Positions 26,884-36,809 of a stretch of 47,010 nt of DNA are shown here, one piece after another. The stretch covers positions 1-47,010 of the forward strand of contig CAYQPF010000020.1 in assembly GCA_964419225.1 (NCBI GenBank), read 5' to 3'. The notes under the pieces were generated by a model, which saw nothing but the letters and a program-made list of their open reading frames with translations, searched no databases and was not told the DNA's origin. This DNA is from CAYQPF01 sp964419225. Its GTDB lineage: Bacteria > Cloacimonadota > Cloacimonadia > Cloacimonadales > CAYQPF01. The position numbers were made by a program, and so were the translations under genes. The stretch's first letter is position 1; each line of letters starts with the position of its first letter.

Positions 26884-28377
26884 ATGAAAATAAAAATATT
26901 ATCATTGAGCCTTTTTGCTCTTTTCATTTTGACATCTTGCATAAAAGATCAGGGTAGCTATGATTTAAAAGATTTAGGTACTCCGACAATTACAACATTC
27001 TCAAAGGGTAATGCTGTAATTGGTGAACCATATATTATAACACCTGTAATTGATTTCAAGGGACTTTCGGAAGATGATTTTGAATATTTCTGGTTTGCAG
27101 ATATGTCTGACTATTCAACAGCGGATACACTTTCACATAAGAAGGACTTAAGTTTTATCTTTACCAAAGCGGGCTGGTATATTGGAGTATACCAGATCAA
27201 AAATAAAAAGACCGGAGGTATTACTTCTAAAATATTTGATTTTAATGTTGTATCAAAATATCAAATGGGCTGGCTCATACTTTCTGAAAAAAATGGGAAT
27301 TCAGTATTGAGCTATTCACGTTTGAATTCAGGTAAAATAGACACCACATTTGTCGATATATACGGCTCTCTTTATGGTGCAAATACATTGGGGAAAAGCC
27401 CACTAAGCCTTGGAAGACACTTCTCTGATCAAGCTGACCAGATATTGGTGGTTCAGAATGGAGAAGGTGGTTCTGTTGAGCTGGATGGAACCAATTTTAA
27501 AAAAGTCATAACGACAGATAAAGAGTTTGTTGGTGGAGCATATCCAACAGGGTTCAAACCTATAAAAGCAGAATATGGCGAAAGAATTGAAATGGTTGTA
27601 GGAGAAGACGGGCGTGCATTTACGCGTATTCGTACTTCAAGCAGCGTTTTCCAAGGGGCACGATATAGCACTACCCCTATCAGTAATGCTAAGATAACTA
27701 AGACCTATTATAAATATTGGCAAGGTTATATCTTGATGTATGATGTTCAGAATAATCGCATTATAGGCATTCAGGATACTCCTCAGTTACATACAGGAAA
27801 GATTCTTTCTGTAAAAATGGATCCGCTTGGCGGAAATGCCGTAGCATTTACAGATCTTTCAAATATTGGCGCAGACTCAAAGCTTATCTATACCGGTAGT
27901 TATGTTTCAGGTTCAAACCGCTATTTTGTCCAGATATTAAAGAAGGGTAGTGTATACAGAATACAAAAATTCGAGTTTCGCCTTGAAACTGCTATTCAGA
28001 CTCTTTATGTGATTAATGGAACAGAGTCTGATTTTACAGGGAATGGTATAGTCTCCGATAACACACACTATTTTCTCACTGGCAGTCAGTATCTCTTCTT
28101 TGGTGAAGGAAATAGTCTTTACTATTATGATTTTGATCTGAATACAGTAAAAAAACATACAACTTTTACAGGAAAAGTTACTGCTATAGAATCAAATTCA
28201 GAAAAAAATCAAATAGGTGTAGGCATGGATAATGGTGAGTTTTATGTATTAGATGTGTCCAATGAGGTTTTGGCTAGTGGAACAGCAAAAATCATTGCTA
28301 AAGCGACCAATTTAGGGAAAATTGTAGACTTACAATTTAAATATGGTAAATACAGCAATTTTACTAGTCAGAAATAG
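26884..28377 (+). CDS. PKD-like family lipoprotein
   Basis: 497 residues with lipobox LTSC (Cys19). An N-terminal PKD-like beta-sandwich (about 35-125: 'IGEPYIITPVIDFKGLSEDDFEYFWFADMSD', 'KAGWYIGVYQIKNKKTGGITSKIFDFNVVS') is followed by a propeller-like region ('GWLILSEKNGNSVLSYSRL', 'YDFDLNTVKKHTTFTGKVTAIESNSE'). This architecture is typical of 'PKD-like family lipoproteins' in Bacteroidota SusCD loci and usually pairs with DUF4843. It is a likely surface-exposed substrate-binding component. Confidence 0.82.
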   Translation: MKIKILSLSLFALFILTSCIKDQGSYDLKDLGTPTITTFSKGNAVIGEPYIITPVIDFKGLSEDDFEYFWFADMSDYSTADTLSHKKDLSFIFTKAGWYIGVYQIKNKKTGGITSKIFDFNVVSKYQMGWLILSEKNGNSVLSYSRLNSGKIDTTFVDIYGSLYGANTLGKSPLSLGRHFSDQADQILVVQNGEGGSVELDGTNFKKVITTDKEFVGGAYPTGFKPIKAEYGERIEMVVGEDGRAFTRIRTSSSVFQGARYSTTPISNAKITKTYYKYWQGYILMYDVQNNRIIGIQDTPQLHTGKILSVKMDPLGGNAVAFTDLSNIGADSKLIYTGSYVSGSNRYFVQILKKGSVYRIQKFEFRLETAIQTLYVINGTESDFTGNGIVSDNTHYFLTGSQYLFFGEGNSLYYYDFDLNTVKKHTTFTGKVTAIESNSEKNQIGVGMDNGEFYVLDVSNEVLASGTAKIIAKATNLGKIVDLQFKYGKYSNFTSQK

Positions 28378-28391
28378 AGTATTTAGTATAT

Positions 28392-30689
28392 ATGAGAACT
28401 ATTTTTCAAATAGCCAGGTCTGAGCTAAAATCGCTATTCTGTTCACCTATTGCATGGTTTGTCCTGGTTATTTACACTTTCCAGTTGAGCTACGGATTTA
28501 CGGAAATGTTAAATGTGAAGTTGATGAATGCAGTTTTGGGACAGCATCTGAATAATCTGACTTTTGAGATATTTATTTCGGGATTCGGGTCTCCATTGTT
28601 TAAAACGGTCATATCTTCGCTATTTCTGTATGTTCCATTGCTTACAATGGGATTAATGAGCAAAGAGTATAGCAGCGGCTCTATTAAGCTGCTGCTATCT
28701 ACTCCAATAACGGAGACACAGATTGCTTTAGGCAAATATTTTTCTATGCTGATCTATGGATTGCTTATGATTTCGATTGTGGGGGTTTACATCATTTTCG
28801 GGGCTTTTGCCATTAAAGACATAGATTTACCTGTTCTCATTTCCGGGCTGGTTGGAATATATTTGCTTTTTTGTTTTTATTCGGCAATCGGACTATTCCT
28901 CTCTTGTGTTACATCCTATCAAATTGTTGCAGTATTAGGTACCTTGTTAGTTATAATATTTTTTCAACTGGTAAGCGGGCTTTTTCAAACAATTCCCTTT
29001 ATTCGTGATATTACATTCTGGTTAGGCACTGGTCCGCATGGTCTCATTAATGGACTTCTCAGCAGTGATAATGTAATATATTTCTTGTTGATGTCTGCAA
29101 TGTTCGTTATATTCTCAATACTGAATATCAGATTTCAACGGCAGAATATCTCATACGTGAAAAAAGGGATGCAATATGGGGGCGTTTTCCTTGTAATAGT
29201 TGTTGTGGGATATATTACATCCAGACCAAAAATAACTTTTTACTGGGATGTAACAAGATATAAACAAGCTACATTGACACCTAAAAGCCAGGAGATTCTA
29301 TCCCATTTTAAAGGGAAACCGGTATTAACCTCATATATAAATTTCATGGGTAATCCGCGCCTTGTGGAAAAAGCATATCCGGGAAATATCAACGGGGATA
29401 AACATGTTTTTAGTCAATATGTTCGTTTCAAACCTAATATGAAGATGAACTACGTCTATTTTTATGACAATGTTCAGACATGTCATAGCAATGGATGTGA
29501 AATACAAAATCAGGACGAGTTTATTACTTTAGCTAAAAAAACAGCCAGAATAAATTCAATCAATTTTAAAAAATCATCTACAGGTGATGATGTCAAAGAG
29601 GTGATTGATGCTAAGGAGGCAGACGAAAGCTTTGTCCGGACATTTGAAGTTGATAGCTTTCCAAAAGCATATATAAGAATGTATGCTAACGACTTAAGTC
29701 CATACCCTGGTGAAAAAGAGATATCGACAGCTATGTTTACAATGCTTTACGGTGTAGAAAAGATTGGATTCATAGCAGGTCACGGAGAGCGGGATCTGGA
29801 TGGAACGGCGGATCAGGATTACAGCGGTTTCCCAAATGCAAGGGGTTCACGTTACTCTTTGATCAACCAGGGATTTTATCCGTTTAAACTAAAAGCAGAA
29901 GACCAGATACCTCAAGATGTCAATATCTTGGTTATTGCTGACATGAAAAATCCATTTTCAACAGATGAACTTGAAAACATTGAAAAATACATAGAAAGAG
30001 GAGGGAATCTTGTTATAAACACCGATATAAACCGGAAGAAACAGATGGAGCCATTACTTCAGTTGCTAGGTGTGGAAATTGTTCCCGGCATTTTAGCTCA
30101 ATGTAACAAAGGATATACTCCTACTTCTGTATTCACCTATTTTACTGAAAAGAGCAAGATGGTGAATACATATCTTCCGAATTCAAGAGACAGAAGAGTG
30201 CCAATCGTGATGAAAGGTTGTGTAAGCCTTGTTAAAACAACAGATAAGGGATATGAGGTGGAATCTCTATTGGAAGCAAGACAAGGAACATGGAACGTAA
30301 CAGCTACGTCCAACCCTGATGAAATTGTAGAAGATACAATTGCAGGAAACTCAACATCAATATATAGTACGGCGTTATCTCTGACAAAAAACAGAGGAAA
30401 CAAAGAGCAGCGAATACTTATTTTCGGGGATTCTGACTGGTTTAGCAAAGGAGAATTAAATGCAGGATGGACCTTCTCTGTTGCAAATAATTCAATGATA
30501 ACCAATATGTTTAAATGGATGTCATATGATAAATATCCTATGTCTTTTGACAGACCGTCACTGCCCGATAATGAACTCAATTTTAAGTTTAAACACAAAG
30601 GGATATCTAACTTGTTTTTCCTCTTTTTGTTCCCATGTTTTTGGTTAGTATGGGGAGGTATTGTGTGGTACAGACGAAGACTTAAATAG
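28392..30689 (+). CDS. GldF-GldG fusion: ABC-2 permease with GldG-like periplasmic domain
   Basis: 765 residues. Residues 1 to about 275 form an ABC-2 permease with six to seven helices, like GldF ('SPIAWFVLVIYTFQLSYGF', 'YVPLLTMGLMSKEYSSGSIKLLLSTPITETQIALGKY', 'FYSAIGLFLSCVTSYQIVA'). Then comes a GldG/ABC_transp_aux domain (PF09822) with 'ITSRPKITFYWDVTRYKQATLTPKSQEIL', 'IGFIAGHGERDLDG' and 'LENIEKYIERGGNLVINTD', and a C-terminal helix followed by a basic tail. In gliding Bacteroidota GldF and GldG are separate proteins; here they are one chain. It should pair with the GldA-like ATPase and the second fusion gene downstream. Confidence 0.88.
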   Translation: MRTIFQIARSELKSLFCSPIAWFVLVIYTFQLSYGFTEMLNVKLMNAVLGQHLNNLTFEIFISGFGSPLFKTVISSLFLYVPLLTMGLMSKEYSSGSIKLLLSTPITETQIALGKYFSMLIYGLLMISIVGVYIIFGAFAIKDIDLPVLISGLVGIYLLFCFYSAIGLFLSCVTSYQIVAVLGTLLVIIFFQLVSGLFQTIPFIRDITFWLGTGPHGLINGLLSSDNVIYFLLMSAMFVIFSILNIRFQRQNISYVKKGMQYGGVFLVIVVVGYITSRPKITFYWDVTRYKQATLTPKSQEILSHFKGKPVLTSYINFMGNPRLVEKAYPGNINGDKHVFSQYVRFKPNMKMNYVYFYDNVQTCHSNGCEIQNQDEFITLAKKTARINSINFKKSSTGDDVKEVIDAKEADESFVRTFEVDSFPKAYIRMYANDLSPYPGEKEISTAMFTMLYGVEKIGFIAGHGERDLDGTADQDYSGFPNARGSRYSLINQGFYPFKLKAEDQIPQDVNILVIADMKNPFSTDELENIEKYIERGGNLVINTDINRKKQMEPLLQLLGVEIVPGILAQCNKGYTPTSVFTYFTEKSKMVNTYLPNSRDRRVPIVMKGCVSLVKTTDKGYEVESLLEARQGTWNVTATSNPDEIVEDTIAGNSTSIYSTALSLTKNRGNKEQRILIFGDSDWFSKGELNAGWTFSVANNSMITNMFKWMSYDKYPMSFDRPSLPDNELNFKFKHKGISNLFFLFLFPCFWLVWGGIVWYRRRLK

Positions 30690-30742
30690 AGTTTCATTAA
30701 AATATTTCAAACAAACGATAATTAAAAAATACATATAAAATT

Positions 30743-31681
30743 ATGAGTCCAATAGTCGAGGTCAAGAATCTCTCACATCGCTATAGTGTACAATGGGCAA
30801 TCCAGAATATAAATTTTGAAATTAACCAGCGGGGTATTTTAGGTTTGCTTGGGTCCAACGGGGCGGGGAAATCCACTACAATGAATATTATCTGTGGCGT
30901 ACTAAATCAAACAGCTGGACAGGTATTGATCAATGGAATTGATATCAGGAAGAATCCTGTTGAGGCAAAAAAGAATATCGGTTTTTTACCACAAAAACCT
31001 CCTTTGTATAGTGACCACAATGTAGATGAATATCTGACATACTGTGCAAATCTTCATTTAATGGACAAAAAGCAAATAAAATCAGCTGTCGAAGCAGCTA
31101 AGGAAAGAACAGGTATTTCTCATTTTAGTAAGCGACTGATAAAAAATCTTTCCGGAGGCTATCAACAAAGGGTAGGAATTGCCCAGGCAATAGTACATAA
31201 TCCTAAGTTCGTTGTAATGGATGAACCAACAAACGGTCTTGATCCTAATCAGATTCTGGAAATAAGAGCTCTTATAAAAGAGATTTCGGCAGATCATTCT
31301 GTATTACTTTCAACACACATACTTTCTGAGGTAGATGCAATTTGTGATCATGTTAAGATGATTGAACATGGTCATCTGGTATTTAGCGGGACAATGGACG
31401 ATTTCAACCATTCGGTCAAACCAAACACGTTTTTATTGAAGTTGACAAACCCGCCAGCCGAAGAAGAAATATCTAAAATTGAAAATATTGTTAGAATTAA
31501 ATCGGTAGATGGCAATACATTTAAAGGAGAGATAACATCGGAGAATGATTTACCTAAAATAGCAGAATCATGTGTGAATAATGGATGGGGATTAAAGGAG
31601 ATAGTAATGGAAAGAATTTCATTGGATGAAATTTTTGCTCAACTATCCGGGAAAAGAACAATAAACAAATTTGAAGAATGA
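30743..31681 (+). CDS. ABC transporter ATP-binding protein, GldA-like
   Basis: 312 residues. Walker A GSNGAGKST (37-45), Q-loop Gln84 in FLPQKPPLY, signature LSGGY (136-140), Walker B VVMDE (157-161), D-loop GLDP and the switch His in STHILSEV are all intact. The C-terminal extension (about 220-312) resembles that of GldA and other ABC-2 exporter ATPases. It is flanked by two GldFG-fusion genes; its stop overlaps the second one by 4 bases (ATGA). A heterodimeric permease driven by two copies of this ATPase is the natural reading. Confidence 0.92.
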   Translation: MSPIVEVKNLSHRYSVQWAIQNINFEINQRGILGLLGSNGAGKSTTMNIICGVLNQTAGQVLINGIDIRKNPVEAKKNIGFLPQKPPLYSDHNVDEYLTYCANLHLMDKKQIKSAVEAAKERTGISHFSKRLIKNLSGGYQQRVGIAQAIVHNPKFVVMDEPTNGLDPNQILEIRALIKEISADHSVLLSTHILSEVDAICDHVKMIEHGHLVFSGTMDDFNHSVKPNTFLLKLTNPPAEEEISKIENIVRIKSVDGNTFKGEITSENDLPKIAESCVNNGWGLKEIVMERISLDEIFAQLSGKRTINKFEE

Positions 31682-33969
31682 AGACTGTATTTCGAATAGC
31701 AAAAAATGAGCTCTGCACACTATTTTATTCTCCTGTGGCGTGGCTGATACTTATTGTTTTTTCTTTTCAGGTCTATTCCGGGTTTGCTCAAATGTTAGGC
31801 TTTTATGCTAATTCAATCTCATTAGGACGAAATGATTTTACAAATCTTACATTGGATTTGTTTATTCGTGGAGTGGGAGTGCCATTTCAAATAGTTCCAT
31901 CATACCTTTTTTTGTATGTTCCTTTACTTACAATGGGACTTTTAAGTCAGGAGTATAATAACGGTTCGGTTAAATTGCTACTATCATCGCCAATAACCGG
32001 ATCTCAGATCATACTGGGGAAATTTTTAACTATGATGTTGTACGGCCTTTTGCTAACAGGTGTATTGCTTGTGGTTCCGTTGGTAGTTTCAGAGATACTT
32101 GTTCCAAATTTGTTTACACCCACCGTACTTGTCGGTATACTCGGTGTATATTTACTATTTTGTACATATGCTGCCATTGGTTTGTTTATGTCCACATTGA
32201 CTTCTTACCAAATTATTGCAGCATTGGGAACACTGACAGCCTTAAGTGTACTGAATTTTATAGGTAAGTTAGGGCAGAATATAGATTTTGTCAGGGATAT
32301 ATCATACTGGCTCTCAATTTCCGGCCGGGCAGACAAATTCCTTTGGGGGCTTATCTGTAGTGAAGATCTTATCTATTTTGTAATTGTCACCTTCATGTTT
32401 ATTGGTTTGTCTATTTTCAAATTTGAATCAGGAAGGCAGAATAATACCAAATTTGTACAAGCTACTAAGTATGTAGGATTTATTATTGTATGTCTGTTAA
32501 TTGGCTATGTAACTTCTCGGCCTGTTTTTAAGTGTTATTATGACGCTACAGAAAATAAACAGCATACTCTGACTCCAAACAGCCAAAAGATCTTGTCTCA
32601 GATTAAAGGGGATCTGAAAATGACCACTTATGTAAATTTGATGGATGAAAATGCAAATTTTGGCCTTCCTAATAATAGAAATAGTGAAAAAAGACACTTT
32701 GAACAATATATACGATTCAAACCGGATATGAAGCTAAAGTATGTCCTTTTCTATGATTCTATTACAGGTTCCGGGGTGACGCAAGAGGATATGCTTAAGC
32801 AGGTAGAAAAGATGACGGTTGTATATAATCTGAATCCTGAAAAAATTCTTAAACCAGAAGAGATACACAAGATAATTGACCTTAAACCTGAGGAAAACAG
32901 ATTTGTCAGGGTAATTGAAACCGAAGACGGGAAAAAAGCTTTTCTCCGGATGTATGACGATGGCAGCCGTTACCCGAGTGAAAGCGAGATATCTGTTGCA
33001 TTTAAGTCCCTGATAAACAAACGTCCGATAGTTGCGTTTGTTACCGGTCACAAAGAGAGAGCCTTTGACCAGAAAGGAGATCTGAATTACAGAATGTTCA
33101 CAAGTATATTGATAAAAAGAGAGTCTCTGATTAATCAAGGATTCGATCCTGTATCCATTGAAATTACGAAAGAGGGTATTCCAGATTATGTTGATATTTT
33201 ATTTATTGCTGATCCTCAGACGGCCTATACTCCAGAAGAGTTGAGCTCAATCAATAAATACATTGAAATGGGAGGAAACATGATAATTGCAGGAGAACCA
33301 CGTCGGTCAGATATTATTAATGGCATTATCAACCAGCTAGGAATTACCATGATACCTGGCACATTGGTACATACTTCAGAATCTGAAAAGCCGGATCTCT
33401 CTTTCGTTTCGATTCTCCCTCAGAGCGATACAATATCACCAGAACTTGGACGTATCGCAAGCCTTGGAGGACAAATTGCTATGCCTTCTGCGGGTGGTTT
33501 AGGAATTGTTGCGGATAAAGGGTATAAAATTATTCCAATAGCTGCAACAGCGCCTTCCGGTTACTGGAATGAAATAAACACTAAAAATTTCACAGAAGAG
33601 GTTCCTTTGCTTGATACCTCATTTGGAGAAATTGAGACCTCGATACCTACTGTACTGGCATTACATAAAAAAACAGCAAACAAAGAGCAGAATATAATTG
33701 TAATGGGAGATGCTGATTGCATAAGTAATGCAGAGTTAAGTATGAACAGAGACAAAATGTCAGCAAACTGGGCATTTATTGTGAAGTCTTTCAAATGGTT
33801 GTCAAATAATGAATACCCAATTGATATAAGCAGACCGGCATCGAAGGATAAAGAGATTTATATAACACCTAAAAGCTGTTATATAATAAAAGTTGTATTG
33901 AAATGGGTGTTTCCAGGTATGTTGTTGTTTCTAGCTGTTTTTGTATGGATAAAGAGACGTAATAATTAG
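31678..33969 (+). CDS. Second GldF-GldG fusion protein
   Basis: 763 residues, clearly a paralogue of the 28392-30689 product. It has the same N-terminus ('FYSPVAWLILIVFSFQVYSGFAQML'), the permease motif 'YVPLLTMGLLSQEYNNGSVKLLLSSPITGSQIILGK', then the GldG-like domain ('YVTSRPVFKCYYDATENKQHTLTPNSQKIL', 'VAFVTGHKERAFDQKGDLNY', 'LSSINKYIEMGGNMIIAGE') and a C-terminal helix with a basic tail (IKRRNN). The two copies have diverged substantially, especially in the soluble half, as expected for subunits of a heterodimer. It is translationally coupled to the ATPase gene. Confidence 0.88.
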   Translation: MKTVFRIAKNELCTLFYSPVAWLILIVFSFQVYSGFAQMLGFYANSISLGRNDFTNLTLDLFIRGVGVPFQIVPSYLFLYVPLLTMGLLSQEYNNGSVKLLLSSPITGSQIILGKFLTMMLYGLLLTGVLLVVPLVVSEILVPNLFTPTVLVGILGVYLLFCTYAAIGLFMSTLTSYQIIAALGTLTALSVLNFIGKLGQNIDFVRDISYWLSISGRADKFLWGLICSEDLIYFVIVTFMFIGLSIFKFESGRQNNTKFVQATKYVGFIIVCLLIGYVTSRPVFKCYYDATENKQHTLTPNSQKILSQIKGDLKMTTYVNLMDENANFGLPNNRNSEKRHFEQYIRFKPDMKLKYVLFYDSITGSGVTQEDMLKQVEKMTVVYNLNPEKILKPEEIHKIIDLKPEENRFVRVIETEDGKKAFLRMYDDGSRYPSESEISVAFKSLINKRPIVAFVTGHKERAFDQKGDLNYRMFTSILIKRESLINQGFDPVSIEITKEGIPDYVDILFIADPQTAYTPEELSSINKYIEMGGNMIIAGEPRRSDIINGIINQLGITMIPGTLVHTSESEKPDLSFVSILPQSDTISPELGRIASLGGQIAMPSAGGLGIVADKGYKIIPIAATAPSGYWNEINTKNFTEEVPLLDTSFGEIETSIPTVLALHKKTANKEQNIIVMGDADCISNAELSMNRDKMSANWAFIVKSFKWLSNNEYPIDISRPASKDKEIYITPKSCYIIKVVLKWVFPGMLLFLAVFVWIKRRNN

Positions 33970-33985
33970 GTTTAGGTTAAGTATA

Positions 33986-36793
33986 ATGATGAAGAGTGTC
34001 TTTTTTTTCCTTACTTGCTTGTTGTCGGTTGGATCTGTCATGGCCCAGCCGACTTCAAGTATTTTGCCGTTAGATACGTGTGTCCGTTATGGCAAGCTCC
34101 CTAACGGTATTTCTTATTACATAAGGCAAAACACTATACCAGAGAATAAAGCCTGTTTCTATTTTGTACAAAAAACCGGTTCAATTCAGGAGGAGGATAG
34201 AGAATCTGGTTTCGCGCATTTTCTTGAACATATGGCGTTTAATGGTTCTGTAAATTTCCCCGGCAGAAAAAAGTCGGTATCATTCATAGAAAATAACGGA
34301 GGACAGTTTGGAACAAACATTAACGCATACACCTCTTATAACGAAACGGTTTACAATTTGTCAGATATTATTCTGTCCAGTGATGCTGTAATAGATTCCT
34401 GCTTGCTTATTTTGCATGATTGGTCAGGATTTCTGACACTGGACAGTATAGAGATTGATAAAGAGCGGGCAATAATTAAAGAAGAGTGGAGAACCCGGAA
34501 TAGTGCCCAGTCCAGGGTAACAGATATGCTTTACTCGGTTTTTCTTAAAGGGAGCAAATATGCGAATCGCTCCCCTATTGGGAATATGGATGTCGTGGAA
34601 AATTTTGCTTATCAGGAATTGATAGATTACTACCATAAATGGTACCGGCCAGATTTGCAGGGAGTTGTCATTGTTGGCGATTTTGATGCAAAATTGGTTG
34701 AAAATAAGTTAAAAGAAATATTTGCAGATATTCCGGAACCTACAACTGCTGTAGAGCGTATTTATTATCCAGTGCAAGATAATAAAGAGCCTCAGATTGC
34801 CATTATTACAGACCCTGAAGCAACTTCAACATCAGTATCTGTCTTTTTCAAACAGGATGTTATTCCGGATAGTATCAAAATGACCGGCCAGGGAACATAT
34901 CTATCACTATTACGACATCTTGCATCACAAGCGTTGTCGAACAGGTTGTCTGAAATAAGTCAAACAGCAGATGCGCCATTTATCAGTGCCGGAGCAGGTG
35001 CCGGAAGTTTTTTGGTTGCCAGCACTAAAGATGCCTGGACGTTGAGTGCTGTTCCTAAAGAAGGGAAAATAGAAGAGAGTCTGGCTTGTTTATTAAGGGA
35101 AAATATGCGAGTTTACACACATGGATTCAGCTATGCTGAAATAGACAGGATCAAAGCTTCCTTGTTGGCTTCATATGAAAATTTATATAACAATAGAAAT
35201 AAACAAAACAGCATAGCTTATATTAATCAGTATGTTCAGAGCTTTTTGAATAAAACTCCAATAACCAGTATTGAGGCTAACTATAATTTGGTTAAGCAAT
35301 ACCTGGTACAGATAGGACCAAAAGAAATAAACGGATATATGCATCAGATTATCTCTGATAAAAATATTGCAATAGCAATTGCAGGTCCTCAAAAAGATAA
35401 TTTTTCATATCCAAGTGAGCATGCAGTATTTGAATTGATAAAAAAAACGAGAGAAGAAATAACTCAACCATACATTGGAAAAAAAATAGCTTCAACTTTA
35501 ATGGAAAAACCACCTAAGAAGGGGAAAATTATAAAAGTAACAACAGATGCCAAATGGGGTACTACTAACTGGACACTTTCAAACGGGATACATGTGGTAC
35601 TTAAGAAGACCGACTTTAAGGATGATCAGGTAACCATGAATGCTATTTCCAAAGGGGGTATTATTCAATTTCCAGATAAGGATGTTCTTAACGCAAGTGT
35701 TATTAATAATGTAGCCGGCTTAGGCGGATTGGCCTCTTTTAGTAACGATGACTTAAGAAAAATATTGGTTGGGAAATCGGCATCTGCGTCGGTGTCTGTT
35801 TCGTTAACGACCCAGGAGATACGAGGTCGGTCCTCAATTAAAGATATGGAAACTCTCTTTCAAATCATCTATCTTCAATTGACTGCTCCAAGGAAAGACA
35901 AAGAGGCTTATTCTATTTACACTACCCGATTACATGAACAGCTGCAAAAAGCGCAAGAGAACCCTCTTTCTGCGATGAACGATACAATTACTTATACAAT
36001 GTACGGAGATAATCCCCGTATCCGTAAAATGAAACCGGAGGATGTGGACAAGTTGGATTACGACCGCATTTTGGGAATGTATAAAACTTGTTTCTCCAAT
36101 TTAGAGTCGTTGACATTTACTTTTGTAGGTACCATTGATGAAGCTAAAATAAAACCCTTGGTAGAGCAATATCTGGCATCATTGCCTAACGGTAAACCGC
36201 TTAAATATGATATTCAAGATGATGCGTATTTGATACAAAAGGGACAATATCTAAAAACAGTCCATGCTGAAATGCAAACGCCTAAAGCATCTGTTTTTAA
36301 ACTTTATAGTGGTATAATTCCACGGAATCTTAAAAATGATCTTACTTTAAACTTGTTTAAACAGGTATTAGGTATGATTTTTAACCAAAATGTAAGGGAA
36401 GATGCCGGTGGAACGTATGAGGTGAGTACTAACGTAAGCTGTAGTCGTTTTCCGGATGGTCAGACAAAAATTGAGATTAAGTACGATACAGATACGGCCA
36501 AACTGGAACGTGTAAAACTGATAGTACATTCCTGTGTTGAACATTTAGCAAAAAATGAGATGCCTCAGGAGGTTCTGGATATGCTTGTCAACTATATGCT
36601 TAAAGAAGCAGAAGCAGCACGAAAGAGTGACGAGTACTGGGCATCCGTTCTATCAACGTATTATTTATATGGAGAAGATTATTATTCCGATTATGATACT
36701 GTGTTAAAATCCATAAGTTCCAGTGACATAAAAATTTTAGCCAATGAGATTATCTCCCAGAAAAATCTTATCGAAGTAGTCATGCTTCCCTAA
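33986..36793 (+). CDS. M16-family zinc metallopeptidase, PqqL/FusC-like
   Basis: 935 residues; signal peptide to about residue 20 (SVMAQ), with ATG 33989 as an alternative start. It carries the inverted zinc motif HxxEH as His78-Phe-Leu-Glu81-His82 (GFAHFLEHMAFNG), with the third ligand probably Glu160 in 'IDKERAIIKEEW'. A second, inactive M16-like half follows from about residue 520 ('WTLSNGIHVVLKKTDFKDDQVTM'), with the usual 'NVREDAGGTYEV' motif. The length (about 930) matches the single-chain two-half periplasmic M16B enzymes such as PqqL. The family cleaves peptides and small proteins inside a closed chamber. It is 16 bases after the GldFG gene and ends the locus. Confidence 0.92.
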   Translation: MMKSVFFFLTCLLSVGSVMAQPTSSILPLDTCVRYGKLPNGISYYIRQNTIPENKACFYFVQKTGSIQEEDRESGFAHFLEHMAFNGSVNFPGRKKSVSFIENNGGQFGTNINAYTSYNETVYNLSDIILSSDAVIDSCLLILHDWSGFLTLDSIEIDKERAIIKEEWRTRNSAQSRVTDMLYSVFLKGSKYANRSPIGNMDVVENFAYQELIDYYHKWYRPDLQGVVIVGDFDAKLVENKLKEIFADIPEPTTAVERIYYPVQDNKEPQIAIITDPEATSTSVSVFFKQDVIPDSIKMTGQGTYLSLLRHLASQALSNRLSEISQTADAPFISAGAGAGSFLVASTKDAWTLSAVPKEGKIEESLACLLRENMRVYTHGFSYAEIDRIKASLLASYENLYNNRNKQNSIAYINQYVQSFLNKTPITSIEANYNLVKQYLVQIGPKEINGYMHQIISDKNIAIAIAGPQKDNFSYPSEHAVFELIKKTREEITQPYIGKKIASTLMEKPPKKGKIIKVTTDAKWGTTNWTLSNGIHVVLKKTDFKDDQVTMNAISKGGIIQFPDKDVLNASVINNVAGLGGLASFSNDDLRKILVGKSASASVSVSLTTQEIRGRSSIKDMETLFQIIYLQLTAPRKDKEAYSIYTTRLHEQLQKAQENPLSAMNDTITYTMYGDNPRIRKMKPEDVDKLDYDRILGMYKTCFSNLESLTFTFVGTIDEAKIKPLVEQYLASLPNGKPLKYDIQDDAYLIQKGQYLKTVHAEMQTPKASVFKLYSGIIPRNLKNDLTLNLFKQVLGMIFNQNVREDAGGTYEVSTNVSCSRFPDGQTKIEIKYDTDTAKLERVKLIVHSCVEHLAKNEMPQEVLDMLVNYMLKEAEAARKSDEYWASVLSTYYLYGEDYYSDYDTVLKSISSSDIKILANEIISQKNLIEVVMLP

Positions 36794-36809
36794 AATATCT
36801 AATGCCAAT

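Noticed and set aside
30137..30697. 186-codon minus-strand open frame inside the first GldFG fusion gene
   Set aside because: No recognisable domain, lies fully antisense to a well-supported gene, and looks like a frame shadow.
28392..33969. Gliding motility locus
   Set aside because: Only GldA/F/G-like proteins are present, fused and duplicated, within a SusCD operon; no other gliding or type IX secretion genes (gldB-N, spr) are in the window.
19279..36793. Polysaccharide utilisation locus
   Set aside because: No glycoside hydrolase, polysaccharide lyase, esterase or sulfatase gene is in the SusCD locus; an M16 peptidase and ABC complex are there instead.
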